64,000 nucleotides of DNA, from assembly GCA_003586115.2 (NCBI GenBank), contig QVOM02000126.1, positions 59,772,456 through 59,836,455 on the forward strand, read 5' to 3'. Both the position numbers and the translations under genes were made by a program. The first letter of the stretch is position 1, and the number at the start of each line of letters is the position of its first letter. The notes below the pieces were generated by a model that was not told the DNA's origin, ran no database searches, and saw only the letters and a list, made by a program, of their open reading frames with translations. Positions 45,629-57,454 of the stretch are shown here, in pieces. This DNA is from Salvator merianae. Its lineage: Eukaryota; Chordata; Lepidosauria; Squamata; Teiidae.

Positions 45629-46086
45629 GGACCAGTTTGCACTTACCGGACTGGAATTGTCTATTCAGACAATTCCAGGCCAGTCAAGAGCATGGTAGGT
45701 TGAGGCCACTTGCATTTGGCATGCCAAAACACCCCTGTTCTGTTCCCACAGTGCACAAAATGCAAATGGCTGCAATGGATCACCATTGCAGAATCTGCGC
45801 CTCAGCTCTGGACTTTGCAGGGTGTTCTGGAAAATACAAATGCCTGTGCAGCCACAGTCATGTGGTCTGCATTCCCTTGCTGCACAACACCCGGAAGAGG
45901 TGCAAAGATGTTGTTCCCAGGCTGTTCCTCACGCTTCAGGTAAGCCTGTGGGCAACTTTTAAGTTGTCCACAGCTGAAACAGCCTGAGAAGGGCTCAGAC
46001 AGCTTCAAAAGAATTGTGTCTGGGTGTGGCCGCAGCATTCCAAAAGATGGCACGGGACATTACAGCATGTAAATGAGAACAGACCC
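45629..46086. mobile_element. MITE, GCCTGTTTGCACTT family, copy E, with TTA duplication
   Basis: The left terminus is GGACCAGTTTGCACTTACC and the reverse complement of the right terminus is GGGTCTGTTCTCATTTACAT. Flanks are identical: TTA at 45626-45628 and TTA at 46087-46089. The subterminal hairpin is 45645-45661 with 45668-45684 (15 of 17 pairs, loop TATTCA). The internal hairpin is 45949-45958 with 45961-45970. The 130-codon frame inside is not shared with other copies. This copy gives the clearest target duplication for the family. Confidence 0.85.
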
Positions 46087-46203
46087 TTATTTTAACGAGA
46101 CCAGCATCCAAGTTCCTAGTGAGGAGCTGCTGCTGTAGTTGTATTTGCTTCTGGTTGGTTTGGCAGTGACTGTGTGTGTAGTTGTTGCAGCCAGAAGTCT
46201 GTG

Positions 46204-46245
46204 CCTAACCCTAACCCTAACCCTAACCCTAACCCTAACCCTAAC
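46204..46245. repeat. Interstitial telomeric repeat, (CCTAAC)7
   Basis: Seven perfect CCTAAC units, i.e. the vertebrate telomere repeat with TTAGGG on the minus strand. They lie between CAGAAGTCTGTG and TTTCTAAGCCC with no degenerate units on either side. Short perfect interstitial arrays of this kind are usually ascribed to telomerase-assisted or templated repair of breaks. Confidence 0.97.
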
Positions 46246-49102
46246 TTTCTAAGCCCATTCCTTGCCTTTTATTTAAGCTAGTGGTGGCTGCCAGGGAGAG
46301 ATTGGATCTTGCACTAACGTTACTTCCCACCCCACCCCCAATAATCTCTGCCTGTCTTGAAATAAAACCTCGGAAGTGTGGTAAAAAGGTTTTAAGTGTA
46401 GGGTGGAACTGGAAAAGCAGAGATGCAAGCAAATATCTGAAACAGGCAAAAGTGGTTTACAAAAGTTAAAAGAAGTATTTAAAATGAAACAAAAATATCA
46501 TATCAGGAGTTTAACACACTAAAATAGTACTGTTTGCCAATTCCTGGCTTACATGGGTTCTAGTCTGCAGAACTCTTGACTATATAGGTCTCTTGCCTTG
46601 TGCCTCAGCATCAGAAGCTAATTAAAATTTTATGAACTCTTCCTAACATTCTCTCCTTAACAGCCTTCAGTTTGCGAAATATGCAAAGCTCCTGGTTTCT
46701 TGCTGCACCAGGTTTATTCCATCACTGCTAAGACAGATGTTGGCCCTTTTTCTTTCTTGGAAATATCTCGTTCAGTCATTTCCCTGGATTTCCCTAGCCA
46801 GTGTTCCTATCTTCTTATGGTGCTGTAATTTTTCCATACTGGGTCCTAACTAGTATCCTTCCAAAATTGATCTTTCTTTATATACCTGTCCTATCCTCAG
46901 GGAAATTAATTCTACCAAACAAGGATTTCTATTTCTCAAATCAATCAGCTGTCATCTATGGACTAATCAGGTACTCACATTACAGCCCAATCAGGGCTTT
47001 GCCTGGGAAGGAATCAAGTAACATGTTGGTTTACCTCAAACATTTAAGAGGCCTTTTTTTCTCCTAACTTCCACGCACCATACTATCTCAGGAAAGATAC
47101 AGATCTTCTATCATCTTACCATACAGCATGTTTAATTCAGATAAACTCATATAATACGCATGCAATGTATCATTTACAGCATAAAAAGGTTAAGTCTGGT
47201 TCTTTCAAAGTAGCCAGGAGTATCTTTGGCCTGGTTAGTCTAGTGCAACCTCTGTGCCCTTTCCTAGATATCATAGAGTGCTGCCTTATATATAGGACAG
47301 ACCTTTAGTTTAAGTATAGTAGTTCAGTTCTGTTGACACTGGCAGCTAGTCTCCAGAGTTTTAGTCAGAGAGATTTCCAGGTCCTAAGACAGAGTTATCA
47401 GGAGTAAAACTGGGACTTCTGCATGCAAAAGTTATTATGGATGAGGCAGCTACAGAAGGATCTGGCCATGGTGCTGGATGCTTCACTGGGCTTTATTTTA
47501 TAACTGCATTGGATTTATTATACTGTAGTTTTCTTCCTCCAGCAGAGCCAAATATAAGCAAAGCTGTTTCAAAATATAGACCACAGCAAAGATTTCAAGA
47601 AAAGGAAAAGAAAAGTATCAAGAAAACAGGCTGCTTTGTGGAACTTGGTTTGTCTTTGGCCTTCCAAATTACTAATTGCCTTGGTTTGATCTGAGTTACA
47701 GGGTCAATATTGTGCATGCATTGACAGAAATAAATAACTTTGCACTCAGTTGGTTATAGGATGTCTAAGCTGTTTGCGTTTACCACACAATGTGGAAAAT
47801 TCAAATGAACTCGTATAATAAATAGGTCCTTTAGAAACTGGTTGTGCTTAAATTATGACTGATTCACATTGATTTCCGAAAGTGCTAAATAAATTAACTG
47901 AGGCTGTTTGTTATTTCTCCCCCCTCATATCTCTGGATTTTACGATCTGCATTTTAATTATTGCTATATGCTGCCCTGAGTGTTTTTAAACACAAATCGG
48001 AAAGTAAAATAAGAGTTACCAGCAGGGCAGTAACTATTATTGAGCAAGCCTAGCTTTTATTCCAGTGATTCAGGAAACAAATGTGGGCACTTTTAGAATG
48101 TTTGGTTGCTAAGTTTGGTGTCAATTCACTGGACAATCTTTATCTATTAGTTAGTGAGACTATATCAGTAACGTTACAATCTGTTTGAAAATAAAAACTG
48201 AAGTGTACAAAATATAAGTAAAAATGTAGGTTCAATCTGTGTCTGATAAGAGATAAATTAAAATCCTATGTATAACACAGAGCCTATAAAAGCTTATAAA
48301 AACTCATGTCCAGCATTCACAGCTCCTAGTCAGTCCATATCTGCTGCTCAGTTCTTAGCAGCTTTAGAAACAAAAGAGGTCTCTCTTAACATGAATATAT
48401 TGGTCATTTCCATGGGCAAGAAAAGTCATTTAAGGGTGAGCATCAGACAATCTGGATTTGACTATTGGGTGTGTGTGTGATCCTGTTCCCTGACATTTGA
48501 ATATAACCGGCAATGAAGAAAATAATGTGTTGTGTCTTCCATCACAGGGGCTTCACAAACATGGAGTCTTTCATTTATGCCAAATGCCTTTTTAGTGGTC
48601 AGATTTCACTGTGGTGTCTATTTGATTGAAACACAGCTTACGAACTTATGTCCAACCTGTTTATGAGCAGTTTATAAACTTCATGGACATGGTGAATGAG
48701 AAATACAGTATTTCTCTAGTTTCACCTCACGTTTGTGACTCATCAGCTGTGACACGGATCTAACATCAGAGGTGTCCTGGGTCTTCTTGGGCATCAACGC
48801 CCATGACCCTTAGTTTAAGGATTAAGTTGGTGCTGTTTTCCACTGCTCCATGAGGCTTCTAACGAGAGGCTGTGTTGCAAGGTGAAAGAAGACAATCTTA
48901 CCAACCAAGTTATCCCATAATGGCATCCCTCCTGTTCTCCCTGGCAATGTCTAGGAAGTCCGTGCAACTCTTTGGTGCTAATTCCCTGTATCAGTTTTTG
49001 GTTTCAATCTGCATAGTGTAAGGGGGGTGGGCTTTTCTTTATTTAGCAGGGGTCCCTTCCACCTTAGTCATGCCCTTGGTTGCCATCATAATTCCAGCTT
49101 CC
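46246..49102. other. Unassigned stretch
   Basis: No gene or named repeat that I can support. The 85-codon plus-strand frame at 47437-47694 has no recognisable domain. Confidence 0.35.
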
Positions 49103-49207
49103 CTCCACATGATGTTGGGCTACAACTCTCATCAGCCCCCCAGTCAGAAGGTACAGGGGTCAGGGATGAAGGGTAATAGAGTCCAGCAATTCCTGGAAGC
49201 TGCCACG
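49103..49207. mobile_element. Palindromic MITE (CTACAACTCCCATCAT type)
   Basis: CATGATGTTGGGCTACAACT and CTCATCAGCC on the left are mirrored by GGGATGAAGGGTAATAGAGT and CAGCAATTCCTGGAAG on the right. The clearest copy of this palindromic family in the window. Confidence 0.65.
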
Positions 49208-49660
49208 TCCAGCATAAATTTCTCAATAAAGGAAAATAAATCATGGAAGGCAAATCTTTATCCAGAAGCACTGTGTATCCCTTTATTATAAATTATTCTG
49301 CCTCTGCAGAAGTGCCAGCATTTCCTGTGGGTCCACTAACATGTGATATTTGACTATCATCTTCCTTGCTCTTTGCCACTCAAATAATAGTTAAATGGTC
49401 TCTGACTTATTGCTGCCGAAGCAACATTTCATTTAACAGAAAGACAGGATATAAGTAATCTGAAATTAAAATACAAGTTTCAAAATAGTTAGAGGCTTCT
49501 TTCTGCAGAAGTATATTTTATAACCTGTGGACATTGGTTTAACCTGGTTTACCCCAGCTTCTGTCAGAGAAAACAGTTTTCCCTCCCCACTTTGAATCAA
49601 TTTGTTTTTATTGCCTAATCTGTCCTGAGACCTTTGGGCATATGGTGGGGTAAAGATACA

Positions 49661-49680
49661 AACAAGCAAACAAACAAACA
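49661..49680. repeat. (AAAC)n microsatellite
   Basis: Five units of AAAC-type repeat, slightly interrupted. A similar run lies at 56035-56055. Confidence 0.85.
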
Positions 49681-50134
49681 CCTGCTTATTTAAATTTAGC
49701 AGTGCTGTCTTGGGGTTGAAGAGGAAAGGAGGTCCTGTGGCAAACTACCAGCACTTTTAGACTTTGCTGATTCATCATGCATGTTGGGTTTCTTATACCA
49801 AAAAGGGAGGTGGAAAGAAAGCGTGTGTTGCAGCCAACATGGAAGAGGGATGAGGTTGTTGCTGGTACTTTGAGTGCTCTGCTTTTGAATCCAGGAGGGT
49901 GAAAATTAGCATCTAACCCTGTAGCATACCCATCCTGTTTTATCCTCTCATTGCTGGCAGGACATCTCTTCCCATGGTGTGTGCATAATGGGGAATGCTC
50001 TGTTGGCCTAAGTGGTCTCCCAACGGTGCCCCCACCTGCAGAGGCACTTGGACCTTCAAGTTCTTTATGTACCTTTCTATGGCATCTGAGTCTTTTTTAA
50101 AAATCTCCCATAATATTCATCTTCAGACTTAATT

Positions 50135-50670
50135 TGAAGAAAGGAGGGAAAGCCAACAGGCTGGATGAATTAAAAAAACAGAATTAAGATTGCTGGCAGA
50201 AATATCAACAAAGTCAGACATGCAAACAATACTACTCTAATGGCAGAAAGTGAAGAAGAATTAAGGAGCCTCTTCATGAAGGTGAAAGAGGGAAATGCAA
50301 AACCTGGCATGAAGTTCAACATAAAAAAAAAAGGTTATGGCATCCAGTCTCATCACTTCCTGGTAAATAGACTGGGAAGAGATGGAAGCAGTGTCAGATT
50401 TTATTTTCTTGAGCTTAAAGATCACTGAAGACAGTGACTGCAGCCAAGAAATTAAAATATGCTTGCTCTTTGGGAGGAAAGCTATGGCAAACCTGGACAG
50501 CATACAAAAAGCAGAGACATCACTTTGCTGACAAAAGACCATACGGTCCAAGCTATGATTTTCCCAGTAGTAAAATATGGCTGTGAGAATCGGGTCATAA
50601 GGAAGGCTGAGCACTGAAGAATTGATGTTTTTTAACTGTGAGGCTGGAGAAGACTTTTGAGAATCCTACC
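50135..50670 (+). mobile_element. BovB (RTE) LINE reverse-transcriptase remnant
   Basis: From 50183 the frame reads IKIAGRNINK, then LMAESEEELRSLFMKVKEGN and KPGMKFNIKKK. After a shift at the A run near 50330 it continues MASSLITSW, then EAVSDFIFL, DCSQEIK, LLFGRKAMANLDSIQK and, later, RKAEH and WRRLLR. These blocks are in the order of the BovB/RTE palm and thumb region. The catalytic YADD box appears as HANN, so both aspartates are lost. Frameshifts and stops confirm a dead copy. It covers only part of the polymerase; the endonuclease and 3' end are missing. Confidence 0.9.
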
Positions 50671-51429
50671 TGCCTGAAACCCTGAAAACCAAACTGTTTT
50701 CAGTGAGTACCCCACTGCAGAGACTGTATCAGATTTCTGGACTTTTTAAAAGACCCGCGCAGTGGAAGTTGTAGTGAATGGTCAGCAATGCCTTTCAATT
50801 CCCAGGCTAGAATGGTGACAATTCCCTGTCTTGTGTCTTCTGATGAGAATTTCTTCTGAGGCTGAAAGTGGATAAGCACCTATCTGTTCTGAGAGGTACA
50901 CGGTAGTGTCTTAGTGTGTTGAAAGACAGCTGAAAAAGACAAAAAGACAGGGACAGGGCTGAAGACTGATTAACTGAATCTGTTGAGTGACAGAGTGATT
51001 CTCTTTGATTAACTGAGTAATTTTTACTTTATACGAATTACATTTGTCCCTTCTTGTACACGGCTGTTTGGTTCTGCCAAAAAGGGGGATAGATAAAACT
51101 CATATAATGTGAGAAGCTCAAAACCAACAGCTTCTGACACCCCCAGTTCTTTTGGTGGGGGGGGGAGGAAAGAGACAGTTTTTGGACTGATTTGTGGATA
51201 AGCAATTTTTTCATGCACAAATAGTGAGGAAGGGTCACAAATATTTCCTCCCCAATACATGAAGTTTGTGGGTTTCAATCCCAAGAGAAACAAGGATGAT
51301 AGTGCTAACTGGTGTAATTCTTTGACAGTGACACATAGGATTGCTCAATATTTTAATCTTTCAATTTGTTCAACATGCCCAGTTTCAGGAGTTTGGCTCT
51401 GGTTATTTTTAGCTTCAGTGAAAAGGTTT

Positions 51430-51550
51430 GACCCTTTCTGCACTGGGCTTTATTCTGGATTTTATCTGCACTGTAGTCTGCACCAGCATGCAGCTGGAAG
51501 GTCCCTATTCCAGGATATAACCCAGGATAAGGCCCATTGTAGAAAGGACC
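51430..51550. mobile_element. Compact 121-bp MITE, CCTTTCTGCACTT family
   Basis: The left end GACCCTTTCTGCACTGGGCT and the reverse complement of the right end GGTCCTTTCTACAATGGGCC are inverted repeats extending about 40 bases. Flanks are TTT on both sides (51427-51429, 51551-51553). The interior CACCAGCATGCAGCTGGAAG and GGTCCCTATTCCAGGATATA matches the right third of the element at 20715-21201. Confidence 0.8.
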
Positions 51551-52155
51551 TTTAGCTTTTTGGAGAGAGCTAGTAATGCATTTCAGTAGTGGCTTCCTTT
51601 CCCCAGGAATATGCACCTTGCATTTGAACTATCTTTACTTCTTCTGTCAGGCATGTAAGGATGCAATTTAAGCATTGGTATGCCCTATCTGTTTGAATCC
51701 ACCTGGTGATTTTGTGCCCGGCAGGTACACAGATGTTTATGTTTTGTAGAGGGATTTTGTGTGCTTGACTGTTAATTGCCTTGTGTTTTTCTTATTGTGT
51801 GGTGGTGGTGTGTGTGTGTGGGGGGGGGTGATGGTAAAAAAGCAATTGGAAATTGCTTTCAGTGCCACAGGTTGTCTTTCAGAACTACAGTGGTTGCAGT
51901 TTCTATCCCAGGGAAGGAACTGCTTGCCTGAGAAGATTTAGGAACCGGTGGAACCTTGTGGTCAGAAGATCCACATTAGCTGTATTGGCAGCACTGATAT
52001 GAAACCTGCCCTCAAGTGCTCCCATTGCCACTAGCCTGTCCTTCTCACCATCAGTATTTGTTGCTGGCAATAAACTGGAATTATGGTGTGCTAGAGAATG
52101 GGATGGGATAGAGGCATGCAGCTGGGGTTATATAATACCAATGAGCATTTCTTAA

Positions 52156-52628
52156 GTCCTTTCTGCGCTTACCCTTCATCTGGAATTAAGGACCATGAAG
52201 TCCTCTTCTGGGACTTATCGATCTACATGTTAGTGTGGATCTATGAGACCCTGCCCCCCACTGATCCTGTGACTGCATTAGATGGAGCCCTGATCAGGAT
52301 CACTGGTAGACCCATTTAAACACGTCTATTGGCAGACCAATGGCCCAGAACACAGATCTGTGCAGAAGACATGTCTCCCAAATTTGGGACTATCAGGGGA
52401 CTAATTTTGGTGGTGAACCAAAGTATGCCATCAAGATTGCCCTCCCCCCCCCCCGATCTCCGAGGCTAGAAATTTTTGTTCCTAGCCCTTGGAGCTCGAC
52501 CTCAAATTTCACAAGAGCTTCAGGGCTGGGGTGGGGGCTTCCAGATCATGCCTTTCCATGGTCCAAACCAATGGCCTTGGCTGGTCCAGATGCACTGGTT
52601 CAGATCATGAAGAGGTAAGTGCAGTGGA
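52156..52628. mobile_element. MITE, CCTTTCTGCACTT family, with TAA duplication
   Basis: The left end GTCCTTTCTGCGCTTACCCT and the reverse complement of the right end TCCACTGCACTTACCTCTTC are inverted repeats. Identical TAA flanks lie at 52153-52155 and 52629-52631. The interior AGACCCATTTAAACACGTC corresponds to 7995-8015 in the TAT-flanked copy. Confidence 0.75.
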
Positions 52629-52640
52629 TAAAAATAAGAT

Positions 52641-52702
52641 TTCCTCCCTCCCTCCCTCCCTCCCTTCCACTCCCTCCCTTCTTTCCTTCCTTCCTTCTTT
52701 CC
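52641..52702. repeat. Pyrimidine tract, (CCCT)n/(TTCC)n
   Basis: About 60 bases of almost pure C/T, first CCCT then TTCC units, directly right of the preceding MITE. Confidence 0.9.
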
Positions 52703-53949
52703 AAGCAATAACAAATTTCTTGGGAGGGTTACAAATTGCAACCCATAAAGCCTATGTGCCATAATAAAGCAGAAGGCCCTAGACTACAGTAACGTAAAGC
52801 CAATTTGCAGTGGTTACAAGTGAAGTTTCAATCATGCTATGGAGAGCTGATGGTAGACTCCAACAGTATCTGAAACACACAAGGATTACAGTCTGAAAGG
52901 AGCAGGAAACATCCAAAATCTCCCATCAAGCTTCAAAATCTTTTGAACATACCACTGATTACAGGAAAGTCAATGTAAGAATGCATAGCATTTGAATGTA
53001 ATATCTTCATACTTATGCAGAGGAGAAGATTATCAGCCACTCCCACTTTCTTCCATTCTCTCTCCCTCCACAATCCGTGTGTGAGATTTGATCAATCAAA
53101 TGCATTTATGTCTACTTTTTCAAATGATATTTCTTAGTTACTGGAGACCTCAGTACAACTTAGGCGCATGTATCCTTAACAACACTTGAACTGCTTAACC
53201 AGCCATGACAACAGTCCAAATTGAATATGTTGTTTTAATTGGTATTTGTGTTCCTATCTGTCCTCACAAAGACAAGTCTGAACAATCCCATTAACCTTTC
53301 TGATAGTGTTCTCCTAGACAGACTACTTTTTCCTGTCTTCCAATCATTAATAAAATTAGAGAAGTTGTCACTTTAACTCTGACACCACATATTTCTCCCA
53401 AGCAATAAAGAAATTACACAGATGGTCAGATTGTACCACATCCCAGCTTAGAGCAGCTGGTGTTACCAGGCAGTAGCTTAACCTTCAAATCCTGACTACA
53501 ATTCAGTTCATTCTGATGTCACTGCTGTGCTCCATGTTACAAGGACCACATGTGTCTTATTAATGGGTGAACAGCCTTCAGCTCAGTTAGTAATTGGATG
53601 GGCTAAACTATTTTCCAAAAATAAGCAAGCAGTACCTTATGCTATTCTGAGCTAATGTCGTTGGCTCACTCACGGTAACATCCCTGGGAATGCAACTGGA
53701 TCTCATCAGCTTTCCAAGCCTCCCTATGTAACTCCTAAAAACTGGAAGAACATTACAACTGAAGGTATGAATGCCACATGACAAGAACAGTTCTTGTGTT
53801 TGAGATTTGCAGCTGTGGATGAAGTACCATCCCTGTGTCAGTTTCTTCCTCGTAATATATGCATCGTGTGCTGTAACATCAGACTGGTAATTTTATCACA
53901 AACCTTCTGGTAGCAGCTGGAAGTGTGGAGTTGCAGCAACAGAATGAAC
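52703..53949. other. Unassigned stretch
   Basis: AT-rich, stop-rich in all frames, no recognised element. Confidence 0.4.
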
Positions 53950-54240
53950 ATTTATTTATTTATTTATTTATTTTGTTTATATGAATTTCTACTCTGCCCT
54001 ATACCCTATGATTTCAGGGGAAATTGAGCTCATTAAAACACCAGGGAACAGTGCTTGAAAGCAGAGGGCAAGGTTAGGTTAAAGAAGAAGTGTGTCTTTG
54101 CCATGCCTCTAAATGTGTGCGGTGATGGCTAGACACACCTCATAGGGAGGTCTTTCCTCAGCATGGGGGCTACCACAGAAAAGGCCCTCCCACCTTTAAC
54201 TGTTGATAATGGTGGCAGTACCAAGAGAACCTCACGGTGT
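53950..54240 (-). mobile_element. LINE 3' end with (TTTA)n tail, minus strand
   Basis: (TTTA)n at 53951-53973 is followed by GAATTTCTACTCTGCCCTAT, the reverse complement of an L2-like 3' end (ATAGGGCAGAGTAGAAATTC then the A-rich tail). The sequence onward (GTGTGTCTTTGCCATGCC, GGTCTTTCCTCAGCATGG, CACAGAAAAGGCCC) parallels 31381-31737. Without coding sequence the clade stays uncertain. Confidence 0.55.
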
Positions 54241-54720
54241 CATGCCACAAGAAAAATGGTGCCACAGGGGACAGTAAGAAAGCTGCACAAGGATGCAACT
54301 TTTGTGTCATTCTTTGGGTGCATACAAAAGCAGTAGATCTCAGAGTATGACTACCAGGGCAGTGGGGAAGGGGCAATGTGCTGGAAGTCTCCTTTTGATC
54401 TCTCTGAACCCATTTTGGTTTGCAATGAGTCAAAATGTGATTTGGATAAAACAAAAAGGAAGGATGTCAGTGGAGGTTGCCACTGGCAAAAGTTGTGTCT
54501 TTCTACTTTAAAAACAGTCCTCTAGGTAATTTTCAAAGTTCCATCAGATCTGATTCTACGGCTACATTAGTTTCTACCAGCATGCAAGTATTTATTATAT
54601 CCTCCTTTCACATGTCTAAAAACGTTTCAAAGGAGGCAAAAACATTTAAGCCACAAAGTCTGATTTGCTAATTTCCCAGATAAGTACTGGTCTCTATGAG
54701 CAGGAGGTAATAGTTTATTA

Positions 54721-54735
54721 AAAAAAAAAAAAAAA
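54721..54735. repeat. Poly(A) tract
   Basis: Fifteen A residues. I do not recognise a retroposon body upstream. Confidence 0.85.
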
Positions 54736-55687
54736 GCTGAAAAGTTTTGAATGAAAAGAATATTTGAATGAGTTTATCGGGTTAAAAACTGTTTTGTTGT
54801 GGTTTGCCACTGTTGTTGTTTTTTCTGGGTCCCACATGGAGAGCAAACATGGCCTGGAAGAGTGTTATGTCAAGTACCTCCCATCATGCATTGTCGCTGC
54901 TCAGTGAACTGGAGCCTCAAAAAAAGTAATTCCTCATTTTCATCTTGACTAGGATTCCCTTTTCATTGCTGTGAAGCCGCACTAATCTTTCATTCAGTGC
55001 AACCCACACCCTCTGGTTCCACTCGGAATTTTCTCTTTCTATCAGCATTGTATTCTTTATCTGAGCTGCCTTCTCCCCATAGAACTCCTTGAAAGCTCTT
55101 TCACCAACAAGAAAGGGCCAGTTCCATAATGGCCAAGTTGGCCCTTTTCTTTTCTCTCCTTTTTTTTTTCTGAGCTTCCGACTGAGCTTTGCTATTTAAT
55201 CTTCTTGAGGCGTTCAAGATGTCACTTGCCTCTGATGACTGTAGACAAAAGGGAAATCCACCCAGCCTGAATGCAGGGTATTCTTGAATGCATTGGGTCT
55301 GCTTTGAAGGGAGTTTCTTGAAGTCTCTGTGCTTCATTGGCTGTCCTGGTGGCCTTCATGGGGGTCTTTATGAGAAATCACATGTCCCAGTATCAAGAGA
55401 TGTGTGTGCTACCTGCTTTACACAGGCATGCATTTTAGCAAGAAAGTCGGGAAAACTAGGACTTGCTTCATTGCTTTGGCCAAAATTGGAAAAGAATTTT
55501 TAAAAAATCAAACTGCAAACATAGGGAAGCTAAATATCTTTTGGTAAGTGTAGACTAACATGCCTAATTTACATACCGAATTTCTACTGCGCTTAGTTCT
55601 CACAGCCTTTGAAATCCTCAAAAATTCTGATGTCTTCCTTCCCATTATATTACATCTGTACTTAGGCCAAAAGTCTCCAGCTGCAGC

Positions 55688-55780
55688 AGCCCTCAGATGT
55701 TCCTGGACTACAGCTCCCAGCATTCCAGTGGTGCTGGCACAGTGGAGTGGAAGGCTGCTGTTTGAGATCCCTACCTTAGG
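55688..55780. mobile_element. Palindromic MITE (CTACAACTCCCATCAT type)
   Basis: CAGATGTTCCTGGACTACAG, then CTCCCAGCATTCCAGTGG, is the left arm of the family; the right side ending in GATCCCTACCTTAGG is diverged. Confidence 0.5.
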
Positions 55781-55834
55781 AAGTAAAGGTGAGTTGAACT
55801 CCTGGTAACTAATCAGACATATCTGCAGAAATAG

Positions 55835-55932
55835 CTTGGCAATGCTTTCATCTTGAGAACTGCCAGATATTAAACGTGGGGCCTTCTTCACGTAGAATCA
55901 ATGATCTGCCACTGAGCTATAATGCCGCCTGG
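55835..55932 (-). mobile_element. tRNA-SINE head remnant
   Basis: On the minus strand, TATAGCTCAGTGGCAGATCA is an excellent A box, and CACGTTTAATATCTGGCAG occupies the B-box position. Same family as 4222-4412 by arrangement. Confidence 0.6.
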
Positions 55933-56244
55933 TACAAACACACACAGAACAGCATTTATGAATCTCACATTCATGTATAAATTCCCATTTAAGAAGTGCT
56001 TTTTATGAAATAGATTACTTTTCCTGAGTCCCAAAACAAACAAACAAACAAACAAAAGGATAAAGTGTCCTCTCACTCATCATAATATTTATTCTCCCAC
56101 ATTAAACCAGCACTTCAAAGCAGTCTCTGCATTACTGCCAAAACCAAGTAACCCTTAGCAGTTTGATGGAGACATAATTGGTGCATAATGTATTTATATT
56201 TCCACTTGTTGGGTTGGGTTCCATCAGATTGGCTCTGACTCCTG

Positions 56245-56770
56245 GGGCATTTCCACACTTGCCTTACGTATCCCAATACAAGGTGGGTTGTCCTATATTG
56301 ACATGAGTGATTCATTCCTGGAGTAGATGGATTTATTCATAAACCTAAACAAGGCTGTTCACATTGGGGAACCTATTCTGGCCCATCCCCTGTGCTAGCT
56401 CCAAAGTTTGCACCCACTTTGGAATTGACTTCCAAAAGCTCTGATAGCCAGGCATTAAAGTTCCTGACCTTGGAGCACCTGAGAGACCCATTCTGTGGTG
56501 CAGCAAGGCATGCTGCTGAAATGGGATCCCTGTGGAATACTGGACCACAGAGGCATGTGCCAGTTTACAGCTGCTAGTATGTCAGGAGACCTCTTTAAAT
56601 AAGCCAATCAATATACTGGATCAGGTGGCCATTTTAGGCTGACTAATCTGGTTTGCACAGACAGAGCATACCAGAAGGGGGTCAGACCTCTCTTAGACCC
56701 CACTAGTGACGCGGAAGGGAGGCCAGTAGTCCCCTTCTTAAACTGGACTACTCCCAAGTGTGTAAATGGC
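56245..56770. mobile_element. MITE, GGGCATTTCCACACTT variant
   Basis: The left end GGGCATTTCCACACTTGCC and the reverse complement of the right end GCCATTTACACACTTGGGAG are inverted repeats. Internally AAAGTTCCTGACCTTGGAGC, read in reverse, is the motif shared with 41217, 52456 and 59705. CAGTAGTCCCCTTCTTAAAC and TGGACTACT near the right end form a small hairpin. Confidence 0.65.
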
Positions 56771-56787
56771 ACTTCTATGCACCCTTT

Positions 56788-56898
56788 TGGCAAAGACAGG
56801 GAAGTGGTTTGCCATTGCTTACTTTCACAGAGCAGCTGTGGTTTGAATTGTGACCCTTTGCTTTCCAGACAGTTTGTTCTACTTCTGAACTATAACAA
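56788..56898 (-). mobile_element. tRNA-SINE, head and start of body
   Basis: On the minus strand, TATAGTTCAGAAGTAGAAC is an A-box-like start and CAATTCAAACCACAGC a B-box-like segment. These are followed by GCAATGGCAAACCACTTCCC, the same body motif as at 4222-4412. It abuts the right end of the preceding MITE. Confidence 0.65.
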
Positions 56899-57454
56899 CT
56901 CCATATTTCAAATTTGGAGATGGCCTAATATTTCCATCAACCCTCTTAAATAGAGGGTCACAAGCAGTCTTCCTACTTTGCGAATAGAATGTTTGATTCA
57001 TCTGACCATTGTATTTTGTAACGATTTCCACAACAAAAGAGCTGTTGGAATAAGCATCCTATATTTTTATACTTCTTTATCCACTCAGGTTGATATAAAA
57101 ACTCATTCATGATGAGAACAGCACCACTGAGGCCATGCTTAAGAAATATCCACACATATTAAGGATGCAATCTTGAGATCTCAGCTGCATGAAGATGGCA
57201 GATGATGGTGATAATGGATCACATCATGTATCATCTCCTTCATTTCCCTGTAAGGCTGTTCCGTGAAAATTGCAAAGCCATTTTTTAAAAAAATACACAA
57301 GCTTTAAATGATGCATTGAATTCAGTCAAGTTATCAATGTAGCCTGGACAACTGGGTAATACTGGATGCAAATCTTGTAACCCTGGATTCAGATTCTTGT
57401 CCTGTTATGAATATACACCAGATGGCCTCTTCGTCTGTATCATAGGCTGCATAT

